A stretch of DNA of 64,000 nucleotides from Desmodesmus armatus (taxonomy: Eukaryota; Chlorophyta; Chlorophyceae; Sphaeropleales; Scenedesmaceae): the NCBI GenBank assembly GCA_007449985.2, contig VIIQ02000043.1:204001-268000 (forward strand), read 5' to 3'. This document shows, piece after piece, positions 12,901 to 25,400 of this stretch. The translations under genes and the position numbers were made by a program. Positions within the stretch are counted from its first letter, which is position 1. Every line of letters starts with the position of its first letter. The notes under the pieces are model-generated. The model saw nothing but the letters and a program-made list of their open reading frames with translations, ran no database searches and was not told the origin of the DNA.

Positions 12901-14827
12901 TACTGTCTCAGAGGCTCCCGTCGAAGGGCGTGGCAAGCTGTGGTTGCCGTAGATGGTCTGCCCTTCGATTCCCACCAAGGTCATGGCTTGCTGCGGGCCC
13001 TGCTGTTGCCAGCTTCTCCAGCTACTGGTGCTTATCAGCTGGAAAACCCACTGCCCGCCAATCCAGACTAGCTCCAAATTAGAGCCAGGCAGGAAGGGGA
13101 CGTAGCCTTCGGGGCACGCCTTGCAAGAGAAAGTCTGCACAAACTGATGCTTCCATGCGTGCTGTGTGCTGGGCTGTGTGCTGCCTGGCCGCAGGGTGAT
13201 GTAGAGACCGTATCCACTGCGGCAGCCTGTGGGAGGCAGGGCGGGCGGGCGGGCAGGCAGGCGCAGCAGCAGCAGGGTTGCACAGCAGGGGCAACAGGTA
13301 TTGAGGTGTACGCGCGAGTGTGTGGGTGGGTGGGGGAGGGGGTGCATGCACCATTGAGACGGTCACGGTCACAGCACATAGGTTGCTGAGTGATTGTGAG
13401 GTCTGAGCACCTGGCTAGGTGGCCTGGATGACATACAGCTGTGGCTGCGGCTGCGGCTGTACTCCACCAGCTTTGGTTGCAGCTGCTGCTGTGCACCAAT
13501 GACGTGAGCAAATGGGTAGGAAGCTGGCACAAGGTGCTTCTGCGGCTGGGTGACTGACAGGTGTGCTGGGGAGCTGCATGCTGCGCTGTCGTTACTGTGC
13601 TGATCAATATAACAGAACAGTAACAGTAACAGTAACAGCAACAGTAACAGCTGTTCTTGGCCGCTGCCTTGACAAGTGGCAGCGCCAGGTCAGAAACTGT
13701 GTTGCTAGCCGGCAGGCTTGCGCTACAAGGGTTGTCCTGCGAACCCAGTCGTCTTCGACAAACAGTCCACATGAGTGCATGTAAGTGGCCTTACGCTACT
13801 GTAAAAAGACTGCTGGTGTGCACATGCATGCGCAGCTGCTCAGCATGTCAGGCCTACATCCGGCCACTACCAACGGGAGACAGCGTATGCTGGCCAACAC
13901 AAAGCCCGAGGCCCAGGTGCCAATTGCATTGAGCACTGTTCTGAACCACTCACCGCATCTGCTTGTGCCATCCGGCATCATCACCAGTTCAAAATTCATG
14001 GCTGTGTTGCAAGCCGTGCATGTCCATGGACCTGGCTGGTATCCATGGTCATGGTCCTTGTCACCTCTCCAGTTCGACCAGCCACTGCCGCTGTTGCCGC
14101 CCCCTCGGTCTTTGTCCCAATTTCTGTCCTTGTCTTTGGACCAGTCATTGTCACGGCTGTTTCCCCCTCTGTCCCGGTCTCTGTCCCTGTCCCCATCCCT
14201 GTCTCTGTCCCTATCCCTGTCCCCGTTCCAACTTGACCTGTCGTCACCACCTCTGCCGCTGCTGCTGCCGCTGCCGCGGCCACGGCTGCTGGTGCTGTCA
14301 GCAGTAGGGCTGGGTGTTATGGTAACGTCCTTGCCTGAGCTGTTACTGTCACCCCTTGGCCGCCGAATGGGTAGGTCCCACTGGGTGAGCCTCCTAACTG
14401 CTGCTGCTAGCTGCAGGAGTGCCCTGCCGCCCATGCTGCCGGCCGTGCTGGCCGTCTCCTGCTGTGCAAGGTCATTGACGTCGTAGTCTAAAGAGGGCAG
14501 CAGTGCTTCTGCTGCTGCTGTGGAGGCAGGGCCTGCTGCTGCGTGTGGCTGTACTGCTGCTGGTTGTTGTGCAGGAGCCAACTCGCCAGTAGGTAAGGAG
14601 AGCAGGCCCCGCGCGCGCCCACTGTGTAAGCGGGCGCACTGTAGGCACCCGCTGCCAAGGGCTGAGCAGTCTGCGAACTGAGAGGTGCGGTGATGGGCTG
14701 TGGTGACTGTAGTGGTCGTCACAGCTCCTGGTTCTGCCGCTGCTGTTCCCGTGGCACCCTCAGTCCCTGGGGTTAAGGCTGCTGCCACGCTGAGCAGCAG
14801 CAGCAGCCACCGCGCTGCTGAAAACAT
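6973..14827 (-). CDS. secreted modular Pro-rich protein with three trypsin-like units (gene A)
   Basis: Nine exons (minus): 14827-13954, 13226-12576, 12180-11993, 11777-11219, 10935-10301, 10081-9535, 9244-8626, 8387-7874, 7607-6973. All have GT-AG borders and matching phases, giving about 1740 residues. Order: signal peptide (MFSAARWLLLLL); Cys segment (CSALGSGC-QC); Asp/Arg-rich linker of DRDRD type; WTCTAC module; Cys module with VPFLPGSNLELVW and CPGQCVPC-type ending; long Pro stalk; then three units of stalk, YCCGG-C-TPVPEPP, trypsin-like half and C-terminal half with PYDQGIVF and NGDACC. The position of the catalytic His is LTAEQC, LTGAQC and LTASHC in units 1-3, and no GDSGGP motif is seen, so it is probably a binding or structural protein, not a protease. 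Likely extracellular matrix or cell wall (inference). Exon 7 lacks one base at about 8709 (CCCGAAAAG, where exon 5 has CCCGGAAAAG). This frameshift would cut off unit 3 if real. Confidence 0.7.
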
Positions 14828-16306
14828 GACGTCACTGTATTGCTGCCATGCATGCGTTGCTTGCCTGTGCCTGTGTGTGGCAGTGAACAGGTTGGAAGCA
14901 GCAGAGCAGCAGAGCAGTAGCAGGTCACCCGCGTTGATTGCACATGCAAAACATAAACCAAGCTATTAATACATCTACGAACGTTATTGCAGACCTGACG
15001 CGTGGAGAACTCACCAATCAGAACATGTGAGGAACATCCATCGCGAGTAGTAGTGCCTTTAGACAGTGAAGTATGTCTGTGAGAGTTGCGCTTGGTATGA
15101 AACAATGTCTGCGTTGATGTTACAGGTTCTGCGCAGTCCCATAGACGTGGTCCCACCGCAGACGGGTTCACACCATTGACTTGGATGTTTATCTTCCGGA
15201 CGGGAGTAAAAGTGATAGTGTGCTTTGTGACTACGTTTGCAAAGTTTTCGACTCACAGGCGTCGGCAACATGCACCATGGTCCACATATCACGTTTACAC
15301 GCTTGCAAGCATGCATGGAAACTCTGGCCACAACCTGCACCACTAGCATATCCTTCACCAAGTACTGTTGATAAAAAATGTTTCAAAACAACCATCACCT
15401 GAGCAAAGGCATGCGATGCTTTGTCCTTTACTGCAGTGGGTGACTGTTCCGCGCGGAACATTCCTGGGCAGGATGGCTGCATTGCGCTGCATGCAGCATG
15501 CGTACTAAACCAGCTCATGATCTGGGCTTGGCTGGGATAGTCACATGTGCCAGGAACGATGCAGAACGCACAGCCACAGACTGAGCCATATGTACTGGCA
15601 CTGTGCATTGACTAATCGTTACGTGACTCGTCAGTACTGGCGCCATGAACAAACAGCATCCTGATGCCAGCATCAGTACACTTGCTGCAGCACGAAACAG
15701 TTTCCTTTGAACAACCCACACTGTATGCATTCCGGGGACACAGACATGAGACCTGCACCATGTGTCATCTGATGCAGTGTGCCACCTACAGCAACCAGCA
15801 TGCTGATGCAGGCATAGATCGGCCAATGTAGGATGCTTATAAAAACAAGCATCCTCGGCACCTGCTGACACAGACCTACACAGCAGCTGGCTGTTACTGC
15901 GTTGCTAGGGCACAAACGCCAGTTGCAGCCAGGGCATTTTGATATTTCCGACACGACCATGATTCAACGTGATGACCAAACTGGACAGAGACCCCCCCCC
16001 AGCACCCGGGCCGTTGACATATTCAAACACGCCGTGACAGTCACCAGTCACTCGTGACAGCAGCTGCAAATCCCACAACACTTGCGCAAGACAAAGAGCA
16101 GCCAGCCACACCATCAGTTGCCAAGGCTATCACCCTGGTAACACCACAGTGAAGCGACAAGGCAACAGCAGTCTCAGCAAAACTGCGTCGAGCTGACGCA
16201 GGGCAAGTGCCTTGCAAGAGACAGGCGAGCTTGGAGGCTCCCAAATACGGCTGAAACCCCTTTAAAGTTCCCCGCTCTTACCGTCTTCCGCTTTTCACCC
16301 GGTCAT
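14828..16306. other. intergenic between genes A and B
   Basis: This is the 5' flank of gene A and the 3' flank of gene B. I see only short open frames without motifs, a short C-run at about 15993-16001, and no RNA gene. Confidence 0.45.
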
Positions 16307-18150
16307 TTAGGAGCCAAAGTCAAACACTGGCAGGTCAAGCTGGACCTCATTCCACAAGTCTGAGAGTGGCATGTCTTTCGAAATGCCAGACCAGTAATTC
16401 CTGCAGCTTTCGGAGCAGGCGCCACCTGGGGGGGAACGGTACTCGTACGACCCAGTGCCGACGCAGCACTCGTCGCCGTTCAAACCGAGACAGCTGCCTT
16501 GGAAACCTTGGCATGCCTCAAGGCCTGGGTTGTATGCCTTGTTTCCTGCGAAGGTACCTGTCTCCGGGGCCAGAGGGCCTTCTCGCGGCCCAGCTGTCGC
16601 GAGGTTGCACGTCACGTTCGGACACGCTCGGCAACCGCACGTCTCGGCACCTGCAGTTGTGCTGCCGAGGGAGCTGTATGAACTAGCTTGCCAATCGTTG
16701 CTTGGGCTTTCCGTGTCGATGTTCTCGATGTAGTTATACTTGGCGTAGGGGGGGTCCCGATCTTGGTCCATGAACACGATGCCTTGGTCGTACGGAGCTG
16801 CAATCCTCTCCTTGTCCCACCCCATGTCTAGCCTGTCGTTGTAGGAGACAGCCAGTGCTGGCACTGCTCCGGGACAGGTGAAGTTGAACCTGCCGTCCTC
16901 CGTCTGCGGGTTGTAGTCGTAGCAGGCTGCGCCACGAGGCAAACGCAGCACGGAAACAGCAACACAGCAGGAAGAGCAACACATTGGCCCTGAGTGCCAA
17001 TGTCTTGGGGTTTTCTGTACAACATCAGTGATTGGCCTGAGCAGCTGGAGCTGCATAGCCACAGGTGTAACATGTTACGTAGCTGTGTACAGAACAGGTG
17101 TAACATGCCACGTAGCTGCGCACCGAAGCACTCAAAGGGTTTGTAGCAGAGCGGTTCTAACCGTCTTTCTAAACTTACCCTGCAGGGCAACACGGCTCCC
17201 GGAGTGGTTGGATCAACCACTGCTAGCAGGTTTTCCCCTATAACCCTGCCTTGCGCCCAAGCCAGCACCACTATGCGAGCCCTTGCAAATTTGGCTGCAA
17301 CCTGTAAGTTATGGACCCAGGCACACCCTTGTGCAGGTGTCTTGTCAGTCTCACGCCCATGCGCCTCGTTGGTCGGTCTGAACCATGTAAACGTAACATC
17401 AATAGTAACGGTATTAGTAACAGCAACTCACCAAATACGTCAGCCAGCTCAGAGTCATCACAGCCAGGGATGCCCTTGATGTTCTCTCCCGACAGGCAGC
17501 TAGCTGACGTCAGCACAAGGTACGGCGAGATCTGCACCCCTGTGCAGATGATCAACGCTGGTGTCCTTGTAGTGCTGTTGAACGGACAGGTAGTGCCCTC
17601 CGTCAGGTCTGCCAAGTACACCAACAGCAGCGCAGTGTTTCCAGCCACGCCAGTGAAAGGGCTGCTCTCTGCAACACGGGGATCTGCCTTGCAGATCCCC
17701 ATCGTCTCGACTTGTGGGGGGAAGGACTGACGGGGAGGCAGGCTGAACCGGGAAGCCAGGAGCTTGGCGCCTTGGTGAGGTTTGCGGCGGGTGCCTCTCC
17801 TCGACTGCATTCGCGCAGGCAGGTCTTCAGGAGGTTCCGGCACCGGTGTTGCGCAGGTGGAGCCTCCACAGCAGTAGCCGCCGGGGGAAGGTACCGGGGT
17901 GGGGGTGGTGGTGGGAACACCACGGTGGGGTGGGGGTGACGGTACAACAACGGGCGGGGGTGGGGGTGAGGGGACGACGACGGGTGGGGGCGGAGGGGAG
18001 GGGATGACCACCGGGGGTGGTGGGGGAGACGGCCTCACCACGGGTGGAGGGGGGGGCTGGGGACGGGAACAGGCCCAGGGGGTGGTGGGCTGGGGTGGGG
18101 CCGGGTGGGGATGGTGGCGGTTTGGGTCCGTCAGCCACACTGTACAACAA

Positions 18151-18214
<64 letters not shown>

Positions 18215-19911
18215 GACACAGGGGTTTAGTAGTGAGGGGCCAGTCGCTCAGTAGATGCATAGTGATGTGCTGTAGCGCCCAGATGTCACTGACATCTAGC
18301 TGAGCTGCGCTTTCTGTCCATCTTGACTGTCAACACCTTACATACAGCCAGGCAAGAGCCTTTGAACAGCTGCTGTCAAATAAAAGGCTGCTACAGCATA
18401 CAGGAGAGCAATCCCTGGCCCACATCACAGCTGCACATGTATCATGCAACAGAAGCATCCCCACTTCCCCGCTCTACTTACATCTGTAACCGTCTTGCTG
18501 CGACCCCTCCGGGCACTGAACACACTGCCCAGGGAACACCGGCGGTGCCACATAGCCTTCTCCATGTTCATCAGACACGTACGCCTTCTCATACCAGCTC
18601 TGTATGGCTGCTGCTGTGCTCTGTGAGTATGCTTGCACTTTCTGCGAGTATGCTTGCACTGCTTCTTGTTCCTCACTCACAGCCTCCAATGCTCCTTGCA
18701 CTGTCACACTGCTGCTGCTGCCTCCTGAAAGAAGCTCTGCAGGAGTCCTATCTGCTCCCACAAGGACTGCAAGCGCTGCAGGTACTGTCTTGCCCGTGCC
18801 GTCATCAATAAGCTGGATAGTCCAGGTGCTGCCGTCCCAGATAAGCTCCAAGTTTGAGCCAGGCAGGAAGGGAACGGAGCCTGAGGGACACCTCCTGCAA
18901 GAGAGTTGTCGACATACTGGCGCTTCCAGGCCTGCTCTGTAGACTGAGTGCTGCCACGGATAAACACGCCGAAGCCGTTGCGGCAACCTGCACACAGCAC
19001 ACCACAGCATGGACGGCGCAGCACAGCACGTCACAGCACAGCAGACAAGGGTTTGACCTGCTAGCACCAGCCACGTGTTTTACGACAGACATTGGCGTGG
19101 ACAGCTGTGCACTGTTGAGTGAGCTACTGTACCCCCACAAGCAAACACACTCTGCCCGAGGTCCAACAGAAGAGTCTGCCTGACACAGCGTGTTCAGCTA
19201 GTGGCCCTGCATGTTAAACCACAAGCCAATCATACAAGAATCCCTATTTTGCTTAGTGCCCAAATTGTGTGGGGTAGATGGCACAACACTGCACCTGGAG
19301 AGTGGGTCAAGAGTTCAGACACCACCCTCCCCCCTCATCAAAGTGGGTGTACCTATCCAGGACTAGCGATAGCTTCACCCACCGCATCTGCTGGCGCCGT
19401 CAGCCATGAGGCGCAGCTGGTAATTCCGCTCCATGTTGCAGCCAGTGCAGGTCCAGGCTTCATGCTCATGACCGTAGTAACCAGGCCTTATGCTCATGGC
19501 CATACTAACCTTGTCGTGCAGTGTAAGCACTCTCGCCCATCTGGTGCACTGACCGTCCCCCTAAAGCAACACCCACCCACTGACACCCCCCCCCCTGCAG
19601 CCTACCACCCTAACCACCAAATCCACCACCCAACCCCCACCACTGGTCCACCCCCCCCACCCACCACCACCACTCACCGCATCTGCTGGCGCCGTCAGCC
19701 ATGAGGCGCAGCTGGTAGTTCCGCTCCATGTTGCATCCAGTGCAGGTCCAGGCCTCATGCTCATGACCGTAGTAACCAGGCTGCTGGCCGTATCCACCCC
19801 CACCGTAGTAGTGATAGTCCACATGCTGTTCTCCGTACTGGGCTGGGGACTGATTGTGGTTGTTGTAGTCGGGGTTGCCATACCAGTGGCCACCGCTGCT
19901 GCTGCCACCGC

Positions 19912-19946
<35 letters not shown>

Positions 19947-20564
19947 CCGGAACTGCTGTGCTGGTAGCCACCACTGCTGGTACCATGGGTACCGCTGCCC
20001 CACTTGTCACCTGTGCCGCTGCTGCTGCCACCGCTGCTGCTGCTGGCGGCGTTTGGTGCCTGTCCTTTCTGCGGCATTTGACTTGCGCTGGGTCGGTTCA
20101 GGGCGCTGTTTACTGGTGGGGTGCCGACGTTGCCAGAGCCAGCTGCCCTGCGCCTTGCTCCACCCCCAAACTGAACCCCCGACCCCTCCTGCCTGCATGA
20201 CTGTTGCATCGGCACCTTCTGGACTATCTTTGCTGACTGCCAGGGATCCGAGTGCTGCATCAAGCTCTAAGGCAGGGAGGGCTGCTTCGGCTGCTGCTTT
20301 CACGGCAGTGCCAGATGCGCTGTCTGCGGTTCCTGCTTCTGCTGTTTGTGCGTCTGCTGCTGACAGCAAGTAGCGGCCCTTGATGGTGAGCATCCTCGTG
20401 CACTGCTCACATCCACTGCCAAGGGATGTGCATTGGTCTGCGTATGCTGGTTCGACAGCAGAGGCAACAGCAGCCGCTGCCTCTGCAGCAGGCACCTGTT
20501 CTGATGCTGCTGCCAAAGCCACTGCAGCTGTCAGTAGCAGCAGAAAAAGCTTCAAGCGAGGCAT
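16307..20564 (-). CDS. secreted modular Pro-rich protein with one trypsin-like unit (gene B)
   Basis: Four exons (minus): 20564-19678, 18987-18482, 18139-17432, 16926-16307; borders are GT-AG. The ATG at 20564 gives MPRLKLFLLLLTAAVALAAA, a clear signal peptide; an upstream in-frame ATG at 20588 is possible. Order: Cys segment CTSLGSGCEQC; Ser/Gly linker with a run of Ser and a Tyr/Gly/His-rich part; WTCTGC module; VPFLPGSNLELIW Cys module; Pro stalk with repeats of PPPPPVV-PS; YCCGG-C-TPVPEPP; trypsin-like half in which the His is lost (LTSASC); C-terminal half with YDQGIVFMDQ and NGDECC. Two frame breaks are needed: about one base near a G-run at 20163-20190 in exon 1, and one missing base near 18907 in exon 2 (phase arithmetic agrees in both). 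It is the same family as genes A and C, with only one terminal unit. A (CAG)20 tract lies 14 bases before the exon 3 splice site. Confidence 0.65.
18154..18213 (-). repeat. (CTG)20 in transcript sense, next to a 3' splice site
   Basis: Twenty uninterrupted CAG units on the plus strand read CTG on the gene B strand. The repeat ends 14 bases before the AG that opens exon 3, so it sits where the polypyrimidine tract should be. The same arrangement is found at 52021-52128. Confidence 0.9.
19375..19486 (-). repeat. partial duplicate of the exon 1 end and donor of gene B
   Basis: About 110 bases match 19673-19781 (the WTCTGC module and its 5' splice region) with few changes. The donor in this copy reads GTGGG, not GTGAG, so it is probably not used. 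It lies inside intron 1. Confidence 0.8.
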
Positions 20565-21835
20565 TGAGCTTCTATTTGCAGCTGGCATGCAATCCTGCGA
20601 GGAAAACAGGGCACTGTCAGAGCAGCAGCACAGCAATACAACTTCACACCAAGCGAGGGGCACAGACTTCACCATAAACGCCAGCTAGTTTTGTTTCACA
20701 TGTTATCTATGTTTACCGCACCTAAATTTGTGGACGGGCAGCAGCCAGCAAACTGCTCCAGTCCAGACGGGCAGCCGACAGCGCGAATGCGACCTGGCCT
20801 CCTTGATATTGTTAATGTGTGACTCACGTAAGTTTCTGATTCAGCACTGATTAGTGTGAAGGCAGACCCGCCGCAAGCTGCGAAGTAAGCTCCATCGCCA
20901 GGAGGGAACTCAACAGATGCCAGATACGTACACTCTTATCCTTTGACAGACGTAGAGTATCATTCTTAGAGTTTATTTGTTGATGGGTTGTCTTTCGGCC
21001 TGTTATTACTTCCTCACACTGGTCATGCCAGTGCAAATGTGCTGCAAGCAATTTGACAAGTGAGCAGGCCTGTCCATTGTGAATCGTGGGTATTACTTTG
21101 TCTTCTGTTTAAATACGTCTCGAGGTATACAAGGGCAGACACCTCACTCCCATCAGCAGCCAACAGCCCCACTCAGGGCTGGCGTTGCTTACGAGCACAA
21201 GTGAACCAAGCACGATTGGTGCATGTGACTAAGAATGCTGCCCTGAAGGGTGGCTGCGCTGCCACAGCCATCAGTATGCCTTCTGGCCGCAGATTTTTGA
21301 GGCCTTATTGCCCTCAAGAATGGTGTATCTCAACACGGTCAACAGCTGCCTAAGTAGATTTGTTGCTTTTGCATAGCGAACCTGTTGGCGAGGTGTAGCC
21401 TGATTATGGTCAGCTGCTCAACTCCCCCCACTTGATGCAGGTGTATCAGCTGCAGCCACACCAGTCTGACTGCTTGACTGCCCCTCTGCCAGATGTTGAT
21501 GTAGGAACAAAAGGGTGTGATGGCTGCCTGCTGCTGCTGCTGCTGCTATTGTTGCTGTCTCAGACGCAAACCAGCATCGGTGCCGATGATGCTCCGGCCC
21601 TGTGCAAATGCATTCATGGGCTGTATGCTGCTTACCACTGCTGTCCCGCAGGTTGCAGATTCAGACTGTCACATTTGAAGGCACACAACACACACTGTCC
21701 TGCTGAGTGAAAATGGCTGGTTGCAACTCATGTGTCGACACACACCGCACTGGTTGCCGGCCTGGTGTATGCACGATACAAGAAACAAGCCATGATAACC
21801 CGGTTGTGGCCATCCGACAAGCACAACGGGGCACA

Positions 21836-21872
21836 CTGCTACTAGCAGTGCCTACACTGCTACTAGCAGTGC
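21836..21872. repeat. tandem pair of a short palindrome
   Basis: CACTGCTACTAGCAGTGCCTA occurs twice in a row with its own internal dyad (CACTGCTA / TAGCAGTG). Confidence 0.75.
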
Positions 21873-21954
21873 CTAGTAGGCATTCCTGTTCACAGGGCAC
21901 AACGACACAGCACTGCAAAGGCTTTGTCTCTACCATTGCAAAAACATGTACATG

Positions 21955-21992
21955 TCAGCTGACATGTCAGGCAGTCCTGACATGTCAGCTGA
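21955..21992. repeat. perfect inverted repeat, 17-bp arms
   Basis: TCAGCTGACATGTCAGG is followed by the loop CAGT and by the exact reverse complement. Each arm holds a CAGCTG palindrome. Function unknown; it could be a protein-binding dyad. Confidence 0.85.
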
Positions 21993-22451
21993 GTTCAATT
22001 CCGCAGGTCATTATCTCCAAACAGAAAACAAAAGCTTTGCGTGCGCTATCAGTTATAAAATGCTGGGCACTGCCAAGGACATGCCGGCATTGTCCTGTGA
22101 CATAGCTGTGCGGCATAGCAGCAGGACTGCCCCTCCCTTTGGCAGGGCTGGCCCTGATGACAACAAGCATGTATCTGACGTGACAAGCAGCAAGCTTGAC
22201 ACCTCCCGGCAGGTGGCATGCAGCATGTCCACCCCATGGCACCCAGCAGCAGCATCCTTCCCATGCATATGCTGCAACAGCTCACAAGAGTGGCTCAGAA
22301 CTCTCAACGCCCACTGCAGCAACAGTGTGTTGCTACTGGTAGTTACGTAACACAGAAGACTCTGCAAGCCCTGAGAGCACAACGGTAACAACATTTTGAC
22401 AGCGTCCAAAAACCTTACCCTCCACACTACACATGTGTAACAACTGGGTGC

Positions 22452-25400
22452 CTATGTGCTGAATGAATCAGAAAATTTGGGCAGCTCTTCTTGCATCTCC
22501 TTCCACAAATTCTCCAAGGGCCTGTCTCGCGAGATGCCTGAGAAGTAGTTCTCGCAGTTGCCTGAGCATGCTGACGTCCCTGACGAGTATTCATACGAGG
22601 ACGTTGCCACGCAGCAAGCGTCGCCATTCATGCTGAGGCACGCGCCACTAACTCCGCATGCCTCCAGCGAGGGATTGTACGCCTTGTTTCCTTCGTTCGG
22701 TCGGTCGGTCTTCAGGGCTCCCGTGTTCGGCCCAGACCGCGCAAGGTTGCAGGTCATCCCGGGGCACGCAGCACAGCCACACTGTGGAGGCTGTGCTGTC
22801 GCATCACCCGCTCGCGCATACGAAGTCGCTTGCCACTTGTTGGTTGCTAGTGCAGTATCCACATTCTCGATGTAGTTGTATTGGAAGTAGGGCCCATCGC
22901 GAGGCTCTTCCATGAAGACGATGCCTTGGTCGTACGGAGCAGCGAAGGTAGGAATGCGATTGTGATAGGACATCCCGGCGGCATAGAAGAGGTTTTCGTT
23001 GGGGCAGCCCTCCCAGTTGAGGGTGTCACCAGCTTGCTGGGGTTGTAGTCGTAGCAAGCTGCAAGAGCATCAGCAGGCGTGCAGCACACAACAATCAGTC
23101 ACTCAATGTTACACCTGTAGCTACTCAGTTCACTGCACAGGTAACAGCACAGCTGTGTGATTAGGAGCCCGATAAGGGCAGAAGCTGTCCTTGGCCTCTC
23201 AGGTCGGCAAAGCACCATTGTAACCTTTCTAGTACACATGCATGCGGCAGTTGTAAGTGGTACAAAGCTAAATTTCCACCTAGTGAAAGGTCAATGCTGG
23301 CCAAGATAGTGCGTGTACATGCACGCCACTGCCACACAAGATACAGTGGCCCACACCGGGTGTCGACAGTGGCGCCGCCACTAGTAGCTGTATGCGTTGC
23401 ATGTGACTTACCTAGAGCATCAAAAACCTCAGCTTTGGGGCAGCCGGTGATTGCAGCCATTGCTGTCTTGGAGATACAATGCTCCGCTGTGAGCAGCATG
23501 AACGCCGCCAGCTGTGTTCCCGTGCAGACAACGAGGCCTGGTTCGGCCTCCGTGAACTGACAGGTTGTCTCTGGGTCAAGATCCGCAACATACATCATCA
23601 GGTACGGCTGGTTTTTCTGAACGCCGGCGAAAGGCGGTTCACCGAGTGGAATGCGCGGGAACGCCGCGCAAACGTCCAGGGCACCCGCGGTGGGAGGGAA
23701 GGCAAGCTCCAGAGGCGACTGGGAGCCAAAACTGACCAGTTGCTGGACGTGCACAATGCTGGGAGGCGCGCTGATAACTCGTGCGGCTTTGCGATGGGCC
23801 CTGGTGCGTGCACGTGCAACTGCCTTCGATCCAGCTGGCGGGTCAGGGAGGGTTTGCGGCGGTTCTGGTACGGGGGTAGCGCATTGTGCGCCTCCACAGC
23901 AGTAAGTGCCTGGGGGCGGTGGACTGGGTGAAGGGCTGGGAGGTGGGGATGGTGATGGGCTTGGTCCTGGGGATGGACTTGGCTGCAGCACAGGTACAGA
24001 CCACATGAACAATTAGTCAAAGGCATGTGCAACACCAGGGTCACAGGGTAACATCCAACCTTTGCAACCCCCAAGCACATGTGAAGCAGAGGTCTTGCCA
24101 ATCCATCAAGTGCAGCATGCGCAGCGCCTTGCGTTTTTCGGCTGGCAGCAACAGTATCTCACAAGTGTACACATGTGCTGGAATGCTTCCGAAGGTCCAG
24201 CTTGGAAAGCACATGTGCCTATGGTGTGAGTGCACGCATTACTGGGAAGGATTCCAAGCCATCCCTGGTAGACAGCACAACATGTACTTCCTGAGATAGG
24301 ATTCTAGAAGCACTCACTGAAGGGGGTGGACTTGGACCCGATACACCTGCAACAGGAATCAAACACACCACATCATGAGCGCAAGGAATGCATGTCAATT
24401 CGGATTGCTGCTCAGCACATCATACAACACTGTGGGCTGGGCCAGCAGTTGATTTCATTCCATCAACCAGTAACAGCTGCCGTGGACCCACAAAGCATCA
24501 GGGCTGCTCCACACCCACTAGCCTACTAGCCCACTGAGTGCCACCCACTAGCCCACTGAGTGCCATGGGTGGAAGGCTGAGGCTGTGACCAAAGCAGCAC
24601 GCATGCCATCATCACACAAGCACATGCAGCTGCACATACTCACATGCTGTGCCGTCTTGGGAAGGGGAGGAGCCGTCCGGGCACTCCACACACTGCCCTG
24701 GGCACACAGGAGGCTCCGGAAGCTTTTCATCCTCCCCTTCGCTGCTGTAGGATGCCTGGTTGTACCACCCATCACCAAAGACAGAAGCAGCCTCGTCCTC
24801 AGCGCCACCTTCAGCCAAACCTGCATCTGAACCTTGTGCACGGACAGCACGGCTGCGGGTACCCTTCATTAGGCGGAGGTGCCACGTGCTGCCGTCCCAA
24901 ACCAGCTCCAAATTGGAGCCTGGGAGGAAAGGTACTGAGCCTGCTGGACAGGTTTTGCACTCGAAGTGCTTAATGTACTGCCACGTCCATTCATGAGAGC
25001 AGACCTGGTTCGGTTTGGTGGGGAATATGCCGAAGCCGGCCTTGCAGCCTGCAGGACATGCAGGAGCAAATAGGACGCTGTCAACGGCTAAATGCGTGTT
25101 TCACAAAGTGGATGCAGATTGCTGATGCCCCTGACAGCGACAAATCACACATAAGGAGAGTCCAGGACGGAATGCAGATCCAGGATGGACATGCTATACA
25201 CACCACTTGCCTCACAGCGCACTGCGTCATGTGACTGTTGACCCACAGCAGTATGCTACAAGGACCAGACCCTGAAGTTGGTTGGCTGCCCTAACAGCCA
25301 TGTCTGGGCCACACCACAGGTTTATGCTTCTTCTGCCTCTTCTGCTTCTGCTGTGCTGCTGCTGCTGCCGCCGTTGCTAATGCAGTCTTGACTCACCGCA

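Larger units (their letters stand above)
20565..22451. other. intergenic between genes B and C
   Basis: It holds the 5' flank of gene B and the 3' flank of gene C. A CTG run lies at about 21529-21547, and inverted repeats at 21836-21872 and 21955-21992. No convincing gene. Confidence 0.45.
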
